64,000 nucleotides of DNA from Marivita sp030148515 (GCF_048006345.1 NZ_CP180351.1:2604001-2668000), one strand, 5' to 3'; positions 39,763 to 49,961 are shown, counted from the stretch's first letter. Numbers and translations are program-made. Notes: generated by a model not told the origin, from the letters alone.

Positions 39763-40029
39763 TCAGAAGTCGAACAGGTCTTCCAGAAAGCCGCCGCGTT
39801 TCTTCTTTTTGCCGAAACCTGTGTCCCCGTAGCCCGTGGTTTGGCCGCTGATGCGTTCCTGTGCGGCAGGCGGCGGCGGAGGTGGTGCCGCATAGGTCGC
39901 GCTGCGCTCGATGATTTTGTCCAGCTCGCCGCGATCCAGCCAGACACCCCGGCATTGCGGGCAGTAATCGATTTCGACACCAGAGCGTTCGGCGATCACC
40001 AGTGCGGTTCCGTCGATAGGACATTTCAT
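39763..40029 (-). CDS. zinc-ribbon (TFIIB-type) domain protein
   Basis: 88 residues. MKCPIDGTALV at the start and YCPQCRGVWLDRGELDKII form a zf-TFIIB ribbon with four cysteine ligands at the two CxxC-like knuckles (the first is C-P-I-D, so only one cysteine is visible there). A proline run and a lysine-rich tail (GFGKKKKRGGFLEDLFDF) follow. Proteins of this type are common and uncharacterised in Rhodobacteraceae. The start at 40029 is chosen because the first ligand follows directly. Confidence 0.75.
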   Translation of the reverse strand: MKCPIDGTALVIAERSGVEIDYCPQCRGVWLDRGELDKIIERSATYAAPPPPPPAAQERISGQTTGYGDTGFGKKKKRGGFLEDLFDF

Positions 40030-40150
40030 TGGGCCATCTCCTTGGGTTTGGCACGCAGGAGATAAGCACTCTGTACCGAATATCATCCCCGGTGCGACAG
40101 TCCTTCCCAAAGACACTGGCGCAATTCGAACCGTACGCTACCATAGCTTC

Positions 40151-40621
40151 ATGCGTACGGTTCTTGTTGCCCTTGCCCTCCTAGTTGCGCCCCTCCCCGC
40201 GATGGCGTGGGAGTTCACGCCCGTGCCGATCTGCACCTTGTTCCATCAGGACCCAGAAGTGGCTGTGATGGTCACGTACGACCCGGATGGCGGTGAATAT
40301 GCCATTCACCTGTCGCGTGAGGGCGGGTGGCCCGACGCGGCGGTGTTTTCCATGCGGTTCGAAGGCCCACGCGGGCTGACGATTTCCACCACGCAGCATG
40401 TGATCGAGACAGAGGATACACGCACCCTGACGGTCCGTGACCGGGGGTTCGGGAATGTCCTGAACGGGTTGAACTTCAACCAGCGCGCTGTGGCGGTTCT
40501 GGGCGATCTCGAAGTGCCTGTATCGCTGGATGGCGCGGCACCCGCGGTCGAGGAGTTTCGCGCCTGTCCGACGGATCAGCTTGTCCACGGGACTTGGACA
40601 CGGGCGAAACAGGCGTCCTGA
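40151..40621 (+). CDS. secreted hypothetical protein
   Basis: 156 residues with a signal peptide (MRTVLVALALLVAPLPAMAW, cleavage after AMA). The mature part contains two cysteines, near its start (PVPICTLFH) and end (FRACPTDQ), which may bond. Beta-rich composition suggests a small periplasmic domain. Its close spacing upstream of hrpB (42 bases) may mean co-transcription. No family is recognised with confidence. Confidence 0.7.
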   Translation: MRTVLVALALLVAPLPAMAWEFTPVPICTLFHQDPEVAVMVTYDPDGGEYAIHLSREGGWPDAAVFSMRFEGPRGLTISTTQHVIETEDTRTLTVRDRGFGNVLNGLNFNQRAVAVLGDLEVPVSLDGAAPAVEEFRACPTDQLVHGTWTRAKQAS

Positions 40622-40663
40622 GCACGGCTTGCGGCGTGCCTGCGGACCAGCTTAGAAGACGCC

Positions 40664-43117
40664 ATGACCCGGCTTCCCATTGACCACGTCTTGCCAGAGC
40701 TTATCGCGCATCTGCGTGATCGGGGCCGCGCCGTGCTGCAAGCGCCCCCCGGGGCGGGCAAGACCACGCGGGTGCCTCTGGCAATGCTGGACGCGGGGTT
40801 GACATCGCAGCGCATCGTCATGCTGGAACCCCGGCGTCTGGCGGCACGGGCCGCAGCCGAGCGGATGGCCGAAACTCTGGACGAAGCGGCGGGCCAGACC
40901 GTCGGCTACCGCGTGCGCGGCGAGTCCAAAGTGTCGGGCCAGACCCGGATCGAGGTCGTGACCGAAGGCATCCTGACCCGGATGATCCAATCCGACCCCG
41001 AGTTGTCGGGGATCGGCGCGGTGATCTTTGACGAATTCCACGAACGCTCCCTGAACGCCGATCTGGGCTTGGCACTGTGTCTCGAAATCACCGGCGCCTT
41101 ACGCGACGACCTGATCCTCGTGGCGATGTCGGCGACGCTGGACGCAGAGCCCGTCGCACGTCTGATGGACGCGCCCATCGTGACGTCGGAAGGACGCAGC
41201 TATCCCGTCGAAACCCGCTGGCTCGACAAACCCGTTGGCAAAACCGTGCGGTTCGAAACCGCAATGGCGGACCTGATCCAGACCGCCGCACAGGACTGTT
41301 CGGGGGGAATTCTTGCCTTTCTGCCGGGGGAGGGAGAAATCCGCCGGGCGCAGGCTGCGCTGGAGGGCAGGTTGCCCAAGGACTGCGCCATCCGGCCCCT
41401 GTTCGGCGCGATGCCCTTCAAGGCGCAGCAGGACGCAATCCGCCCGGAAACAGCAGGCCGCAAGGTCGTGCTCGCCACGTCGATTGCAGAGACTTCCCTG
41501 ACCATCGAGGACATTCGCGTCGTGGTCGATGGTGGCCTTGCACGGCGGTCGCGGTTCGACCCGGGGTCGGGCATGTCGCGGCTGGTGACCGAGAAGGTCA
41601 CCAAGGCCGAAGCGACCCAACGGGCCGGACGCGCCGGGCGTGTGACCAAAGGCGTGGCCTATCGGCTTTGGACCAGGGGCGAAGACGGGGCGCTTGCGGC
41701 CTTTCCTCCGGCCGAGATCGAAGCCGCGGATCTGGCAAGCCTCGCGCTCGAATTGGCGCTGTGGGGGGCCCAACCGGGCGAATTGCCTTTCCTGACAGCA
41801 CCTCCCGAAGGGGCCTATGCCGAAGCTCAGACGCTTCTGCGTCTGCTGGGCGCATTGGATGCAGAGAACCGCATCACCGTCCACGGGCGCACATTGTCCG
41901 CCCTGCCCCTGCATCCGAGATTGGCGCATATGGTTGCCGTTGCAGGATCGGATGCAGCCCCATTGGCGGCGCTGCTGGCGGACCGCGATCCGGTGCAGGG
42001 CGGCGGTGTCGATCTTGCCCTGCGGATGGAGGCGCTGCGCGACCCAAAGCGGTTTGCCGAGCGGCGCAATGCCATGCTCAACCGGGGCGCATTGGACCGC
42101 ATCCGCATCGAGGCAAAGCGGTTGGAGCGCGTGGCCCCCAAGGCCAAGGGTGATCCGTTGGGGATCGCCGAGATGGCTGCCCTCGCCTATCCCGACCGCA
42201 TTGGCTTGCGGCGCAAGGGCGATGACCCGCGCTACCAGCTGTCTGGCGGCAAAGGCGCGGTGATGGAAAGCGGCGACGCCTTGGCCGGAGCCCGGCTGAT
42301 CGTCGCCACCGACCTTGATGGCAACCCGCGCGAGGCGCGCATCCGGCAGGCCATCCAGATCAGTGAAAGCGCAATCCGGGCGTTGTTCGCGGATCAGATC
42401 CGTTGGGTGGACCTGTGCGAATGGTCCAAGCGCGACCGCCGCGTTGTGGCCCGTCAGCAGGAAAAGCTGGGTGCCATCGCGCTGGATGACCGGGTTTGGA
42501 AGGACGCGACGGCAGAGTTGATTGCGACGGCGATGCTGGACGGTGTCCGCGACTTGGGTCTGACCCCTGCCATGAGCGATGCCGCGCGCCGGTTTACAGC
42601 CCGCGTTGCCTTGGCCCGCGATGCCGGACTGACCCTGCCAGACATGTCCGATCGCGCCCTGATGGACAGTCTTGAAGACCGGCTGCTTCCCCATCTTGGC
42701 GGTGTGCGGAGTTCCGATGACTGGAAACGGTTCGATCTTCTGCCTGCACTTCGCGCGATGCTCGATTGGGGGCAGATGCAGGATTTGGATCGGCTGGTGC
42801 CCGGCAAGTTCACAACCCCGTTGGGGCGTGAGATCCCGATCGACTATTCCGGTGAGCACCCGGAAATTTCCCTGCGGCTGCAGGAATTGTTCGGCCAGAA
42901 AACCCATCCTTGTGTGGGGAAAACCCCGCTGCGCGTGACGCTGCTGTCCCCGGCGCAACGACCTGTGCAGACAACGCTTGATCTGCCCGGGTTTTGGGCC
43001 GGATCCTATGCGGACGTGCGCAAGGACATGCGAGCGGCCTATCCGAAACACCCGTGGCCCGAAGACCCCACGCAGGCCGACCCGACCTTGCGGGCCAAGC
43101 GCAGGCACGAAAGCTAA
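40664..43117 (+). CDS. hrpB: ATP-dependent helicase HrpB
   Basis: 817 residues, the full family length. Walker A APPGAGKTT at 27-35, the DEFH box at 123-126 (in place of DEAH, usual for HrpB), SATLDAEPV, TSIAETSLTI and QRAGRAGR motifs form a DEAH-type helicase core. The HA2 and HrpB C-terminal domains follow. It is an RNA/DNA helicase of unclear physiological role. Confidence 0.93.
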   Translation: MTRLPIDHVLPELIAHLRDRGRAVLQAPPGAGKTTRVPLAMLDAGLTSQRIVMLEPRRLAARAAAERMAETLDEAAGQTVGYRVRGESKVSGQTRIEVVTEGILTRMIQSDPELSGIGAVIFDEFHERSLNADLGLALCLEITGALRDDLILVAMSATLDAEPVARLMDAPIVTSEGRSYPVETRWLDKPVGKTVRFETAMADLIQTAAQDCSGGILAFLPGEGEIRRAQAALEGRLPKDCAIRPLFGAMPFKAQQDAIRPETAGRKVVLATSIAETSLTIEDIRVVVDGGLARRSRFDPGSGMSRLVTEKVTKAEATQRAGRAGRVTKGVAYRLWTRGEDGALAAFPPAEIEAADLASLALELALWGAQPGELPFLTAPPEGAYAEAQTLLRLLGALDAENRITVHGRTLSALPLHPRLAHMVAVAGSDAAPLAALLADRDPVQGGGVDLALRMEALRDPKRFAERRNAMLNRGALDRIRIEAKRLERVAPKAKGDPLGIAEMAALAYPDRIGLRRKGDDPRYQLSGGKGAVMESGDALAGARLIVATDLDGNPREARIRQAIQISESAIRALFADQIRWVDLCEWSKRDRRVVARQQEKLGAIALDDRVWKDATAELIATAMLDGVRDLGLTPAMSDAARRFTARVALARDAGLTLPDMSDRALMDSLEDRLLPHLGGVRSSDDWKRFDLLPALRAMLDWGQMQDLDRLVPGKFTTPLGREIPIDYSGEHPEISLRLQELFGQKTHPCVGKTPLRVTLLSPAQRPVQTTLDLPGFWAGSYADVRKDMRAAYPKHPWPEDPTQADPTLRAKRRHES

Positions 43118-43144
43118 CGGCGTCAGGCACGCCCGCTTAACGCC

Positions 43145-44065
43145 ATGCTTGCCGAAACGCTGGATCCACCGTACATGCCGCTCATGCTTGATGATGCCGA
43201 CGACATACACCCGCTGTTCTACGGTGCGCCCAAAACCACCGAGTTCAAGAAGCTGCGCAAGCGCATCGTGCAGAACGTGCGCGAGGCGATCGAGCATTAT
43301 GGCATGGTTGGCCGAGACCCGGCGAAAACACCGAAATGGCTGGTGTGCCTGTCCGGCGGGAAAGACAGCTATACGCTTCTTGCGGTGCTTTATGAGTTGA
43401 AATGGCGTGGGCTTTTGCCGGTCGATCTTCTGGCGTGCAATCTTGATCAGGGGCAGCCCGGCTTTCCGGCGACGGTGCTGCCGGAATTTCTGGAAAAGAT
43501 GGGGGTTCCGCACCGCATCGAATATCAGGACACCTATTCCATCGTGGTCGACAAAGTCCCGCAGGGGCGGACTTATTGCGCGCTCTGTTCGCGGTTGCGG
43601 CGTGGGAACCTCTATCGCATCGCCCGTGAAGAAGGATGTGATGCCGTTGTTCTGGGTCATCATCGCGATGACATCCTTGAGACGTTTTTCATGAACCTGT
43701 TCCACGGTGGGCGCCTTGCCACGATGCCGCCGAAACTGGTCAATGAAGACGGCGATCTGTTCGTCTACCGCCCTTTGGCGCATGTGGCCGAGGCCGATTG
43801 CGAGAAATTTGCCAAGGCGATGAACTATCCGATCATCCCCTGCGACCTGTGTGGCAGCCAGGACGGGCTGCAGCGACAGCAAGTCAAAGCCATCCTTGAC
43901 GGATGGGAAAAGAACAGCCCCGGTCGGCGACAGGTGATTTTCCGCGCGCTCACGAATGCGCGGCCGTCCCATTTGCTGGACAGCGAACTCTTTGATTTTA
44001 AAGGACTGATGACGCAAAGTCGCGACGAAAGCGACAATTCTCGAGATATTCCTGACCTGCGTTAA
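43145..44065 (+). CDS. ttcA: tRNA 2-thiocytidine(32) synthetase
   Basis: 306 residues. The PP-loop SGGKDS (70-75) binds ATP, and two CxxC pairs (Cys145/148 in CALCS, Cys233/236 in CDLCG) hold the iron-sulfur cluster that carries sulfur to cytidine 32 of tRNAs. HHRDDILETFFMNLF is a further TtcA signature. The start could also be the second methionine at 43175. The gene follows hrpB after 27 bases. Confidence 0.93.
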   Translation: MLAETLDPPYMPLMLDDADDIHPLFYGAPKTTEFKKLRKRIVQNVREAIEHYGMVGRDPAKTPKWLVCLSGGKDSYTLLAVLYELKWRGLLPVDLLACNLDQGQPGFPATVLPEFLEKMGVPHRIEYQDTYSIVVDKVPQGRTYCALCSRLRRGNLYRIAREEGCDAVVLGHHRDDILETFFMNLFHGGRLATMPPKLVNEDGDLFVYRPLAHVAEADCEKFAKAMNYPIIPCDLCGSQDGLQRQQVKAILDGWEKNSPGRRQVIFRALTNARPSHLLDSELFDFKGLMTQSRDESDNSRDIPDLR

Positions 44066-44124
44066 GCGTTCGATTAACCTGGCTGCGCGAAACTGCCCGA
44101 AACAGAATTTGGGGCAAGGCCGCG

Positions 44125-45654
44125 ATGCGACGTCTTTTGGATCTTCCCGACCTGCGGCAGAAGTTTGCCAAGGGCCTGACCGGCCCTCAGATGCTGGCCT
44201 TCCTGCCTGCCCTTTGCCTGTCTGCCTATTGGATCGGGGGCGAAGTCCCCCTTGTCTTGTGCGCTTTGGCGACACCGTTGGTATACGCGGTGTTCGGCGG
44301 GTTTGGCGGATGGTCCAGCGCCGCACATACCGACGCAGCGCGCGCACCAGATGTGAACAGGGTGGCGCAGGAATTCCTTGAGATCGCGCAACATACCGGC
44401 CAGACGACCGCATGTTTCAAGATCACCATTCCCGAGCTTGATCAGATTGCACACCGCTTTGGCGCAAACATTGCGGGCGAGTCGCGGGATCTGATCGCAG
44501 CACGGCTTCGCACGTCGCTGCGGGCATCTGATTACGTGTTCCGGTCGGAAGGAACGCAGTTCACTGTCCTCATCTCGCCGGGGTTCCGTCTGAGGCTCGA
44601 CAATCTTATCGACTTGGGGAAACGCTTGCGCGAGGCGGCGGAAACATCGCTTGTGCTGGACGGCACGACACACACCTTGACTGCATGCATCGGGATCGCG
44701 TCATCGCTGAACTTCGGCCGGAACGTGACCGCAAACGTCTGGCTGCAATCTGCAACCGATGCCATGGACGAAGCGGTGATGGCCGGGGCCAGCACGACGC
44801 GCCTTTGGTCCGACCGGCTCGCGCGCAGGAAGCGGTCGCGGTATGCCCTGCGGCAGGACATCGAAACCGCGTTGGACGAGGGTGCCATCCGGGCGTATTT
44901 TCAACCCCAGATCAGCGTCAGGACTGGCGAAGTCAGCGGGATGGAAGCCTTTGCACGGTGGCTTCACCCCACGCGCGGCGTTCTGCCAGCGGCAGAGTTT
45001 TTGCCCGCCGCGACGGACAGTCGCCAGATGGTGCGGCTTGGCCGGTCCATCTTTTTGCAGGCGGTCACGGCCCTGCACCACTGGGACGAATCCGGGTTCA
45101 ATGTGGGTACTGTGAGCGTGAACCTGTCGGAAGAAGAGTTGCGCGATCCCGAACTTCCCGGCCGCATTGCCAGCGACTTGGACCGATGCGGAATACCGGC
45201 GCACCGATTGGTGTTCGACATTCCGGAAACGCTTCTGAACAAGGCGGCTGATGACATGATCCGGCGCAACCTCGTGTCGCTGGCAGGGCTTGGCTGCGGG
45301 CTTGACCTTGAGGGATTCGGCTTGGGTGGATGCAGCATCACTGTCGTTCAACAGCTCCCGGTCACGCGCCTTAAACTGGACAAGAGCCTAGTTCACGGAG
45401 CGGCGGCATCCGAGGACAGAACGCGCGCACTGCATGCGGTTCTTGCCATCAGTGAACGCCTCGAACTGCCGGCTGTCGCTGCCGGTGTCGAAACGATCGA
45501 GGACGACAGCCTGTTGCGCGACCTGGGCTGCGCCCACGCGCAAGGTTTCCTGTACGCGCCCCCATCCAGCGCAGCCGACACCAAGATCTGGCTGGAAAGT
45601 CGACAAGCGCTGAAAACACCTCGCACCGGTGCGAAGATCAGGCACATCAGGTGA
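44125..45654 (+). CDS. membrane-anchored degenerate GGDEF-EAL protein
   Basis: 509 residues. Two membrane helices (about 30-65) precede a GGDEF-like domain and an EAL domain. The GGDEF motif is replaced by SEGTQF, so cyclase activity is unlikely. In the EAL domain EAL has become EAF, the metal-binding DDFGTG is EGFGLG, and the AEGVE motif is AAGVE, so several catalytic acids for c-di-GMP cleavage are missing. The asparagine and lysine (NLS, LKLDKS) remain. It is probably a c-di-GMP receptor or protein-interaction module and not an enzyme. Confidence 0.85.
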   Translation: MRRLLDLPDLRQKFAKGLTGPQMLAFLPALCLSAYWIGGEVPLVLCALATPLVYAVFGGFGGWSSAAHTDAARAPDVNRVAQEFLEIAQHTGQTTACFKITIPELDQIAHRFGANIAGESRDLIAARLRTSLRASDYVFRSEGTQFTVLISPGFRLRLDNLIDLGKRLREAAETSLVLDGTTHTLTACIGIASSLNFGRNVTANVWLQSATDAMDEAVMAGASTTRLWSDRLARRKRSRYALRQDIETALDEGAIRAYFQPQISVRTGEVSGMEAFARWLHPTRGVLPAAEFLPAATDSRQMVRLGRSIFLQAVTALHHWDESGFNVGTVSVNLSEEELRDPELPGRIASDLDRCGIPAHRLVFDIPETLLNKAADDMIRRNLVSLAGLGCGLDLEGFGLGGCSITVVQQLPVTRLKLDKSLVHGAAASEDRTRALHAVLAISERLELPAVAAGVETIEDDSLLRDLGCAHAQGFLYAPPSSAADTKIWLESRQALKTPRTGAKIRHIR

Positions 45655-45797
45655 CAGGCAAAATCGCGGGTTCCACCGCATCCGAATGGGCTGAACAATT
45701 GCCGCACCGGACGGGTCATTCCTGTGAATCCGCTTGACGTTCAGGCATAGTGCCTGTTGAACGCAGCGGTAATCCAAAAACCACAGGCGGCGGCCCC

Positions 45798-47612
45798 ATG
45801 GACGATCAGAACAAGAACCTTCTTATCGCAACAGCGCTCAGCTTTGCGGTTATTCTGGTATGGTTTGTCTTGTTTCCGCCACCCGAACCGACTGTCAATC
45901 CAGACAGCGCAGTGCCAGCGGCAGCGCAGGACGCAACCCCGTCAATCGCCGCCACGCCGGACGCAGCGCCCGGAAGCACCGCGGGGATCAACCAGACAGG
46001 CCCCGCCGCAGTCGAAGATGCCCCGCGTGTGCCAATCGAAACCGACCGCGTGATGGGTTCCATCTCGCTGGTTGGCGGTCGGATCGACGACCTGTCGCTC
46101 AAAAACTACCGCGTCACCGTCGAAGAGGACGCGGATGTCGTTCACCTGCTCAACCCGGTTGGGTCGGATCGCCCGTATTATGCCCTCTTTGGCTGGGCAC
46201 CGGGCGGTGGGCTGACCATTGACGATGTGCCAAGCGTCACAACCAATTGGACTCTGGAAGAGGGTGAGACCCTGACACCAGACACCCCGATCACACTGCG
46301 CTGGGACAGCCCGAACGGTTCAATTTTCCGCCGCATCATCGAAATCGATGACGACTTCATGTTCACCGTGACACAGTCAGTCGAAAACGCCAGCAACAGT
46401 GCGCTGACGATGGCACCCTACGGCCTGATTGCCCGGCATGGTGAACCCGCAGATCTCAAGAATTTCTTCATTCTCCACGAAGGCGTGGTGGCCATGGCGG
46501 ACGGCACACTTGCCGAAATCGACTACAAGGACATGGTCGATTTCCCCGTCGTGCCCACCGAAGGGGCACGCGCCGAGGTTACCCAAGTCACCGAGAACGG
46601 CTGGATCGGCTTTACCGACCACTACTGGATGACCACAATCATCCCCGAGAACGGCACGCCGTTCCGGCAGGTGGCAAAATACAGCGATGCCAGCAACATC
46701 TACCAGACCGAAGCGGTGCAGCCGACCGTGACGATCGCTCCGGGCGAAACACGCGAAGTGTCGACGCAGTTGTTCGCCGGTGCCAAGGAATGGGAAACCA
46801 TCCGCGAGTATCAGAACCGCGGCGTCGACCGTTTCATCGACAGCATCGACTGGGGCTGGTTCTTTTTCCTCACCAAGCCGATTTTCTGGCTGCTGCACAA
46901 CCTGAACCTGCTGATCGGGAACATGGGCTGGGCGATCATCGGCCTGACGCTGATCATCAAGGCGGCGCTCTTCCCGCTGGCGTACAAATCCTATGTCTCG
47001 ATGGCGAAGATGAAAGAGCTTCAGCCCGAGATGGAAAAGATCAAGGAGCGGGCTGGCGACGACCGTCAGAAGCTTCAGCAGGAGATGATGGAGCTCTATA
47101 AGAAGGAAAAGGTGAACCCGGCCTCTGGCTGTTTGCCGATCCTGTTGCAGATCCCGATCTTCTTCTCGCTCTACAAGGTGATCTTTGTCACGCTGGAACT
47201 GCGTCACGCCCCATGGCTTGGCCCGTTCCAGGATCTGTCGGCGCCCGACCCCACCTCGATCATGAACCTGTTCGGCTTGCTGCCCTGGGCCGCACCGACA
47301 CCCGGATCGCTGCTGGCGCTGATCTTTATCGGTATCCTGCCGCTGCTTCTGGGTATCTCGATGTGGTTGCAGCAAAAGCTGAACCCGGCACCCACGGACG
47401 CGACACAGGCGATGATCTTTGCCTGGATGCCTTGGGTTTTCATGTTCATGCTGGGTGGCTTTGCAAGTGGACTGGTCGTCTACTGGATCGCGAACAACAC
47501 GATCACCTTCACGCAGCAATATCTGATCATGCGCTCGCAGGGGTATAAGCCGGACGTGTTCGGCAACATCAAATCCAGCGTCAAGCGCAACGCGAAAACG
47601 GATCAGAAATGA
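45798..47612 (+). CDS. yidC: membrane protein insertase YidC
   Basis: 604 residues from the ATG giving MDDQNKNLLIATALSFAVIL. An N-terminal helix anchors a large periplasmic domain (about 60-350). The conserved five-helix insertase core follows with FKVNPASGCLPILLQIP-like (EKVNPASGCLPILLQIP) and GLVVYWIANN signatures. It inserts and folds inner-membrane proteins with or without SecYEG. It overlaps the MOSC gene by four bases. Confidence 0.95.
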   Translation: MDDQNKNLLIATALSFAVILVWFVLFPPPEPTVNPDSAVPAAAQDATPSIAATPDAAPGSTAGINQTGPAAVEDAPRVPIETDRVMGSISLVGGRIDDLSLKNYRVTVEEDADVVHLLNPVGSDRPYYALFGWAPGGGLTIDDVPSVTTNWTLEEGETLTPDTPITLRWDSPNGSIFRRIIEIDDDFMFTVTQSVENASNSALTMAPYGLIARHGEPADLKNFFILHEGVVAMADGTLAEIDYKDMVDFPVVPTEGARAEVTQVTENGWIGFTDHYWMTTIIPENGTPFRQVAKYSDASNIYQTEAVQPTVTIAPGETREVSTQLFAGAKEWETIREYQNRGVDRFIDSIDWGWFFFLTKPIFWLLHNLNLLIGNMGWAIIGLTLIIKAALFPLAYKSYVSMAKMKELQPEMEKIKERAGDDRQKLQQEMMELYKKEKVNPASGCLPILLQIPIFFSLYKVIFVTLELRHAPWLGPFQDLSAPDPTSIMNLFGLLPWAAPTPGSLLALIFIGILPLLLGISMWLQQKLNPAPTDATQAMIFAWMPWVFMFMLGGFASGLVVYWIANNTITFTQQYLIMRSQGYKPDVFGNIKSSVKRNAKTDQK

Positions 47613-48352
47613 CCGCAACCGTCACCGAGATCTGGCGGCACCCGATCAAGAGTCATGGCCGGGAAAAGCTGGAGTCGGTGACGATTGCCACCGGAGGAAC
47701 GATCCCGTTCGACCGGCTTTGGGCGGTCGCGCATGAACGGTCGCAGGCCGACGGATCGGAATGGGTGAGCTGCGGGCATTTCTGCCGGGTGGCCAAGCTG
47801 CCGAGCCTGATGGCGATCAGCGCCGCATTCGACGAAGCGACCGGCCGGATCACACTCCGCCATCCAGACGTGGCCGACATCACGTTCGAACCGGACACGG
47901 ACAGCGCCGCTTTTCTGGACTGGGTCAATGCGCTGGCCCCTGACGACACGTTGCGCCCCGCGCGGCTTATCAAGGCGCAGGCGCAGGCATTTACGGACAG
48001 CGATTTTCCAAGCGTCACCTTGTGCAACCACGCATCGCACCGGGCGGTCGAGCAGCGCGTGGGTAAACCACTGTCGCATCTGCGGTGGCGTGGAAACATC
48101 TGGATCGACGGTCTTGCCCCATGGGAAGAGTTCGATTGGGACGGGCGCGACATCCGGATTGGCGAAACGATCCTGCGGGTTCGCGAACGGACGGATCGCT
48201 GCAAGTCGACGCACAGCAACCCGGACACGGGAAAGCGGGATGCCGACGTTCTGAGCGCGCTTGGCAGCTGGGGGCATCAGGATTTTTCAGTACGGGCCGA
48301 GGTGATCCAGGGCGGCGCGATCCGGACCGGCGACGAGGTGGCCCGTGTCTGA
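47609..48352 (+). CDS. MOSC domain-containing protein
   Basis: 247 residues. The N-terminal MOSC beta-barrel (TEIWRHPIKSHGREKLESV) and the C-terminal MOSC domain with a conserved cysteine-containing RERTDRCKSTHSNPDTG segment are present. MOSC domains transfer sulfur to or handle the molybdenum cofactor and can act in N-hydroxylated substrate reduction. It sits between yidC and engB with overlaps at both ends. Confidence 0.85.
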   Translation: MTATVTEIWRHPIKSHGREKLESVTIATGGTIPFDRLWAVAHERSQADGSEWVSCGHFCRVAKLPSLMAISAAFDEATGRITLRHPDVADITFEPDTDSAAFLDWVNALAPDDTLRPARLIKAQAQAFTDSDFPSVTLCNHASHRAVEQRVGKPLSHLRWRGNIWIDGLAPWEEFDWDGRDIRIGETILRVRERTDRCKSTHSNPDTGKRDADVLSALGSWGHQDFSVRAEVIQGGAIRTGDEVARV

Positions 48353-49004
48353 AATGAAACTGCCCTTCCCGCTTGCTGAAGAACCGGATGACCTGAGCCG
48401 CGAGGTCGGGCGCAAACTGTTTGCGGGCGAGGTCGAGTTCCTGAAGGGTGTCGTGGCAATGTCAGGCCTGCCGCCCGATGATCGGATCGAGGTTTGTTTT
48501 GCCGGTCGGTCGAATGTCGGGAAATCATCTCTGATCAATGCGATCACGGGCCGCAAGGCATTGGCGCGCGCGTCTAACACGCCGGGCCGTACGCAGGAAA
48601 TCAACTATTTCACGTTGGGCGATGAACGCTACCTCGTCGACCTTCCCGGCTATGGCTATGCCAACGCCCCGGTGGCGGTGGTCGAAAAATGGCAAGCTTT
48701 GCTCAAGCAATACCTGTCGGGCCGCGCCAGCCTGCGGCGTGCTTTCGTGCTGGTCGACAGCCGCCATGGAATCAAGCCCGTGGATGAAGAGATCATGACG
48801 CTTCTGGACAGAAGCGCGGTGACCTTCCAGGTGGTGCTGACGAAAGCCGACAAGATCAAACCGTCGGAGTATGACCGGCTTCTGGATCAGGTGCGGGGCA
48901 AGTTGTCAAAGCACCCTGCGGCCTATCCCGAACTGGTGCTGACCAGCAGCGACAAGGGCGACGGCATTGCCACGTTGCGCAGCATCATTGCCGGGATCGG
49001 CTAA
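48345..49004 (+). CDS. engB: ribosome biogenesis GTPase EngB/YihA
   Basis: 219 residues of the TrmE-Era-EngA-type GTPase family: G1 GRSNVGKSS (54-62), G2 TPGRTQ, G3 DLPGYG and G4 TKAD. This is an essential GTPase for large ribosomal subunit assembly. The start is GTG, overlapping the stop of the MOSC gene. Confidence 0.93.
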   Translation: MSEMKLPFPLAEEPDDLSREVGRKLFAGEVEFLKGVVAMSGLPPDDRIEVCFAGRSNVGKSSLINAITGRKALARASNTPGRTQEINYFTLGDERYLVDLPGYGYANAPVAVVEKWQALLKQYLSGRASLRRAFVLVDSRHGIKPVDEEIMTLLDRSAVTFQVVLTKADKIKPSEYDRLLDQVRGKLSKHPAAYPELVLTSSDKGDGIATLRSIIAGIG

Positions 49005-49091
49005 GCGCCGCAAAACGGCTTGCCTCTGCGATAACCATGTCGCACACAGGATGAGCGCCGGGCATGGGTCCGGTATGGATCGAGACCAAAG

Positions 49092-49961
49092 ATGAAACCC
49101 AGAGATATGAACCACGACTGGATTGCCACTGCCCGTACTCTTTCCGAGGCCCTGCCCTTCATGCAGCGCTATGCCGGGTCCATTGTTGTCGTCAAGTTCG
49201 GCGGCAATGCGATGGGCGACGAGGACGCAATGGCGGAATTCGCGCGCGACATCGTTCTGATGCGACAGGTCGGGATCAACCCGATTGTCGTGCATGGCGG
49301 TGGGCCGATGATCAACGACATGCTCAACAAGCTGGGGATCAAATCGGAATTCGTGCGCGGCAAACGCGTGACCGACAAGGCGACGGTCGAAGTGGTCGAG
49401 ATGGTTCTGACCGGGCTTGTGAACAAGCGCATCGTTCAGGCGATCATGGACGAAGGCGGGCGGGCTGTCGGGTTGTCCGGCAAAGACGACGACCTCATGG
49501 TGTGCGAAGCGGATGATCCGGAACTTGGTTTCGTGGGCCGCCCGGTTGAGATGAACCCGCAGGTGTTGCGCGACCTTTTCAAGGCGGGGATCATTCCCGT
49601 TGTTGCGCCTGTCGCGACAGGCATGAACCCCAACGAGACCTTCAATGTGAACGGGGACACCGCGGCTGGCGCGATTGCCGGTGCCCTCAAGGCGGATCGC
49701 CTGTTGCTGCTGACCGACGTGAGCGGCGTGAAGGATGCCAATGGCAACGTCGTCACCGCCATGACCCCTGAAGAGGTCAGCGCGATGATCGAGGACGGCA
49801 CGATTGCGGGCGGAATGATTCCCAAGACGGAAACCGCGTTGAAAGCGATCGAAGAGGGTGTGCGCGCCGTGGTCATCCTTGACGGACGCGTGCCGAATGC
49901 CTGTCTTCTCGAACTCTTTACCGAACATGGCGCCGGGTCGCTGATCCGTCCAAAGCGGTGA
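49092..49961 (+). CDS. argB: acetylglutamate kinase
   Basis: 289 residues. VVKFGGNAMGDE, VHGGGPMINDML, the GKDDDLMV segment and NVNGDTAAGAIAGALKADRL are the conserved substrate and ATP sites of ArgB, which phosphorylates N-acetylglutamate in arginine synthesis. A start five codons later (MNHDW) is also possible. It overlaps the next gene by four bases. Confidence 0.95.
   Translation: MKPRDMNHDWIATARTLSEALPFMQRYAGSIVVVKFGGNAMGDEDAMAEFARDIVLMRQVGINPIVVHGGGPMINDMLNKLGIKSEFVRGKRVTDKATVEVVEMVLTGLVNKRIVQAIMDEGGRAVGLSGKDDDLMVCEADDPELGFVGRPVEMNPQVLRDLFKAGIIPVVAPVATGMNPNETFNVNGDTAAGAIAGALKADRLLLLTDVSGVKDANGNVVTAMTPEEVSAMIEDGTIAGGMIPKTETALKAIEEGVRAVVILDGRVPNACLLELFTEHGAGSLIRPKR

Noticed and set aside
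41099..44413. Very long antisense open frame (about 1,100 codons) opposite hrpB and ttcA
   Set aside because: It is the mirror of two well-supported genes in GC-rich DNA, has no domain-like motifs and has an unusual residue composition.
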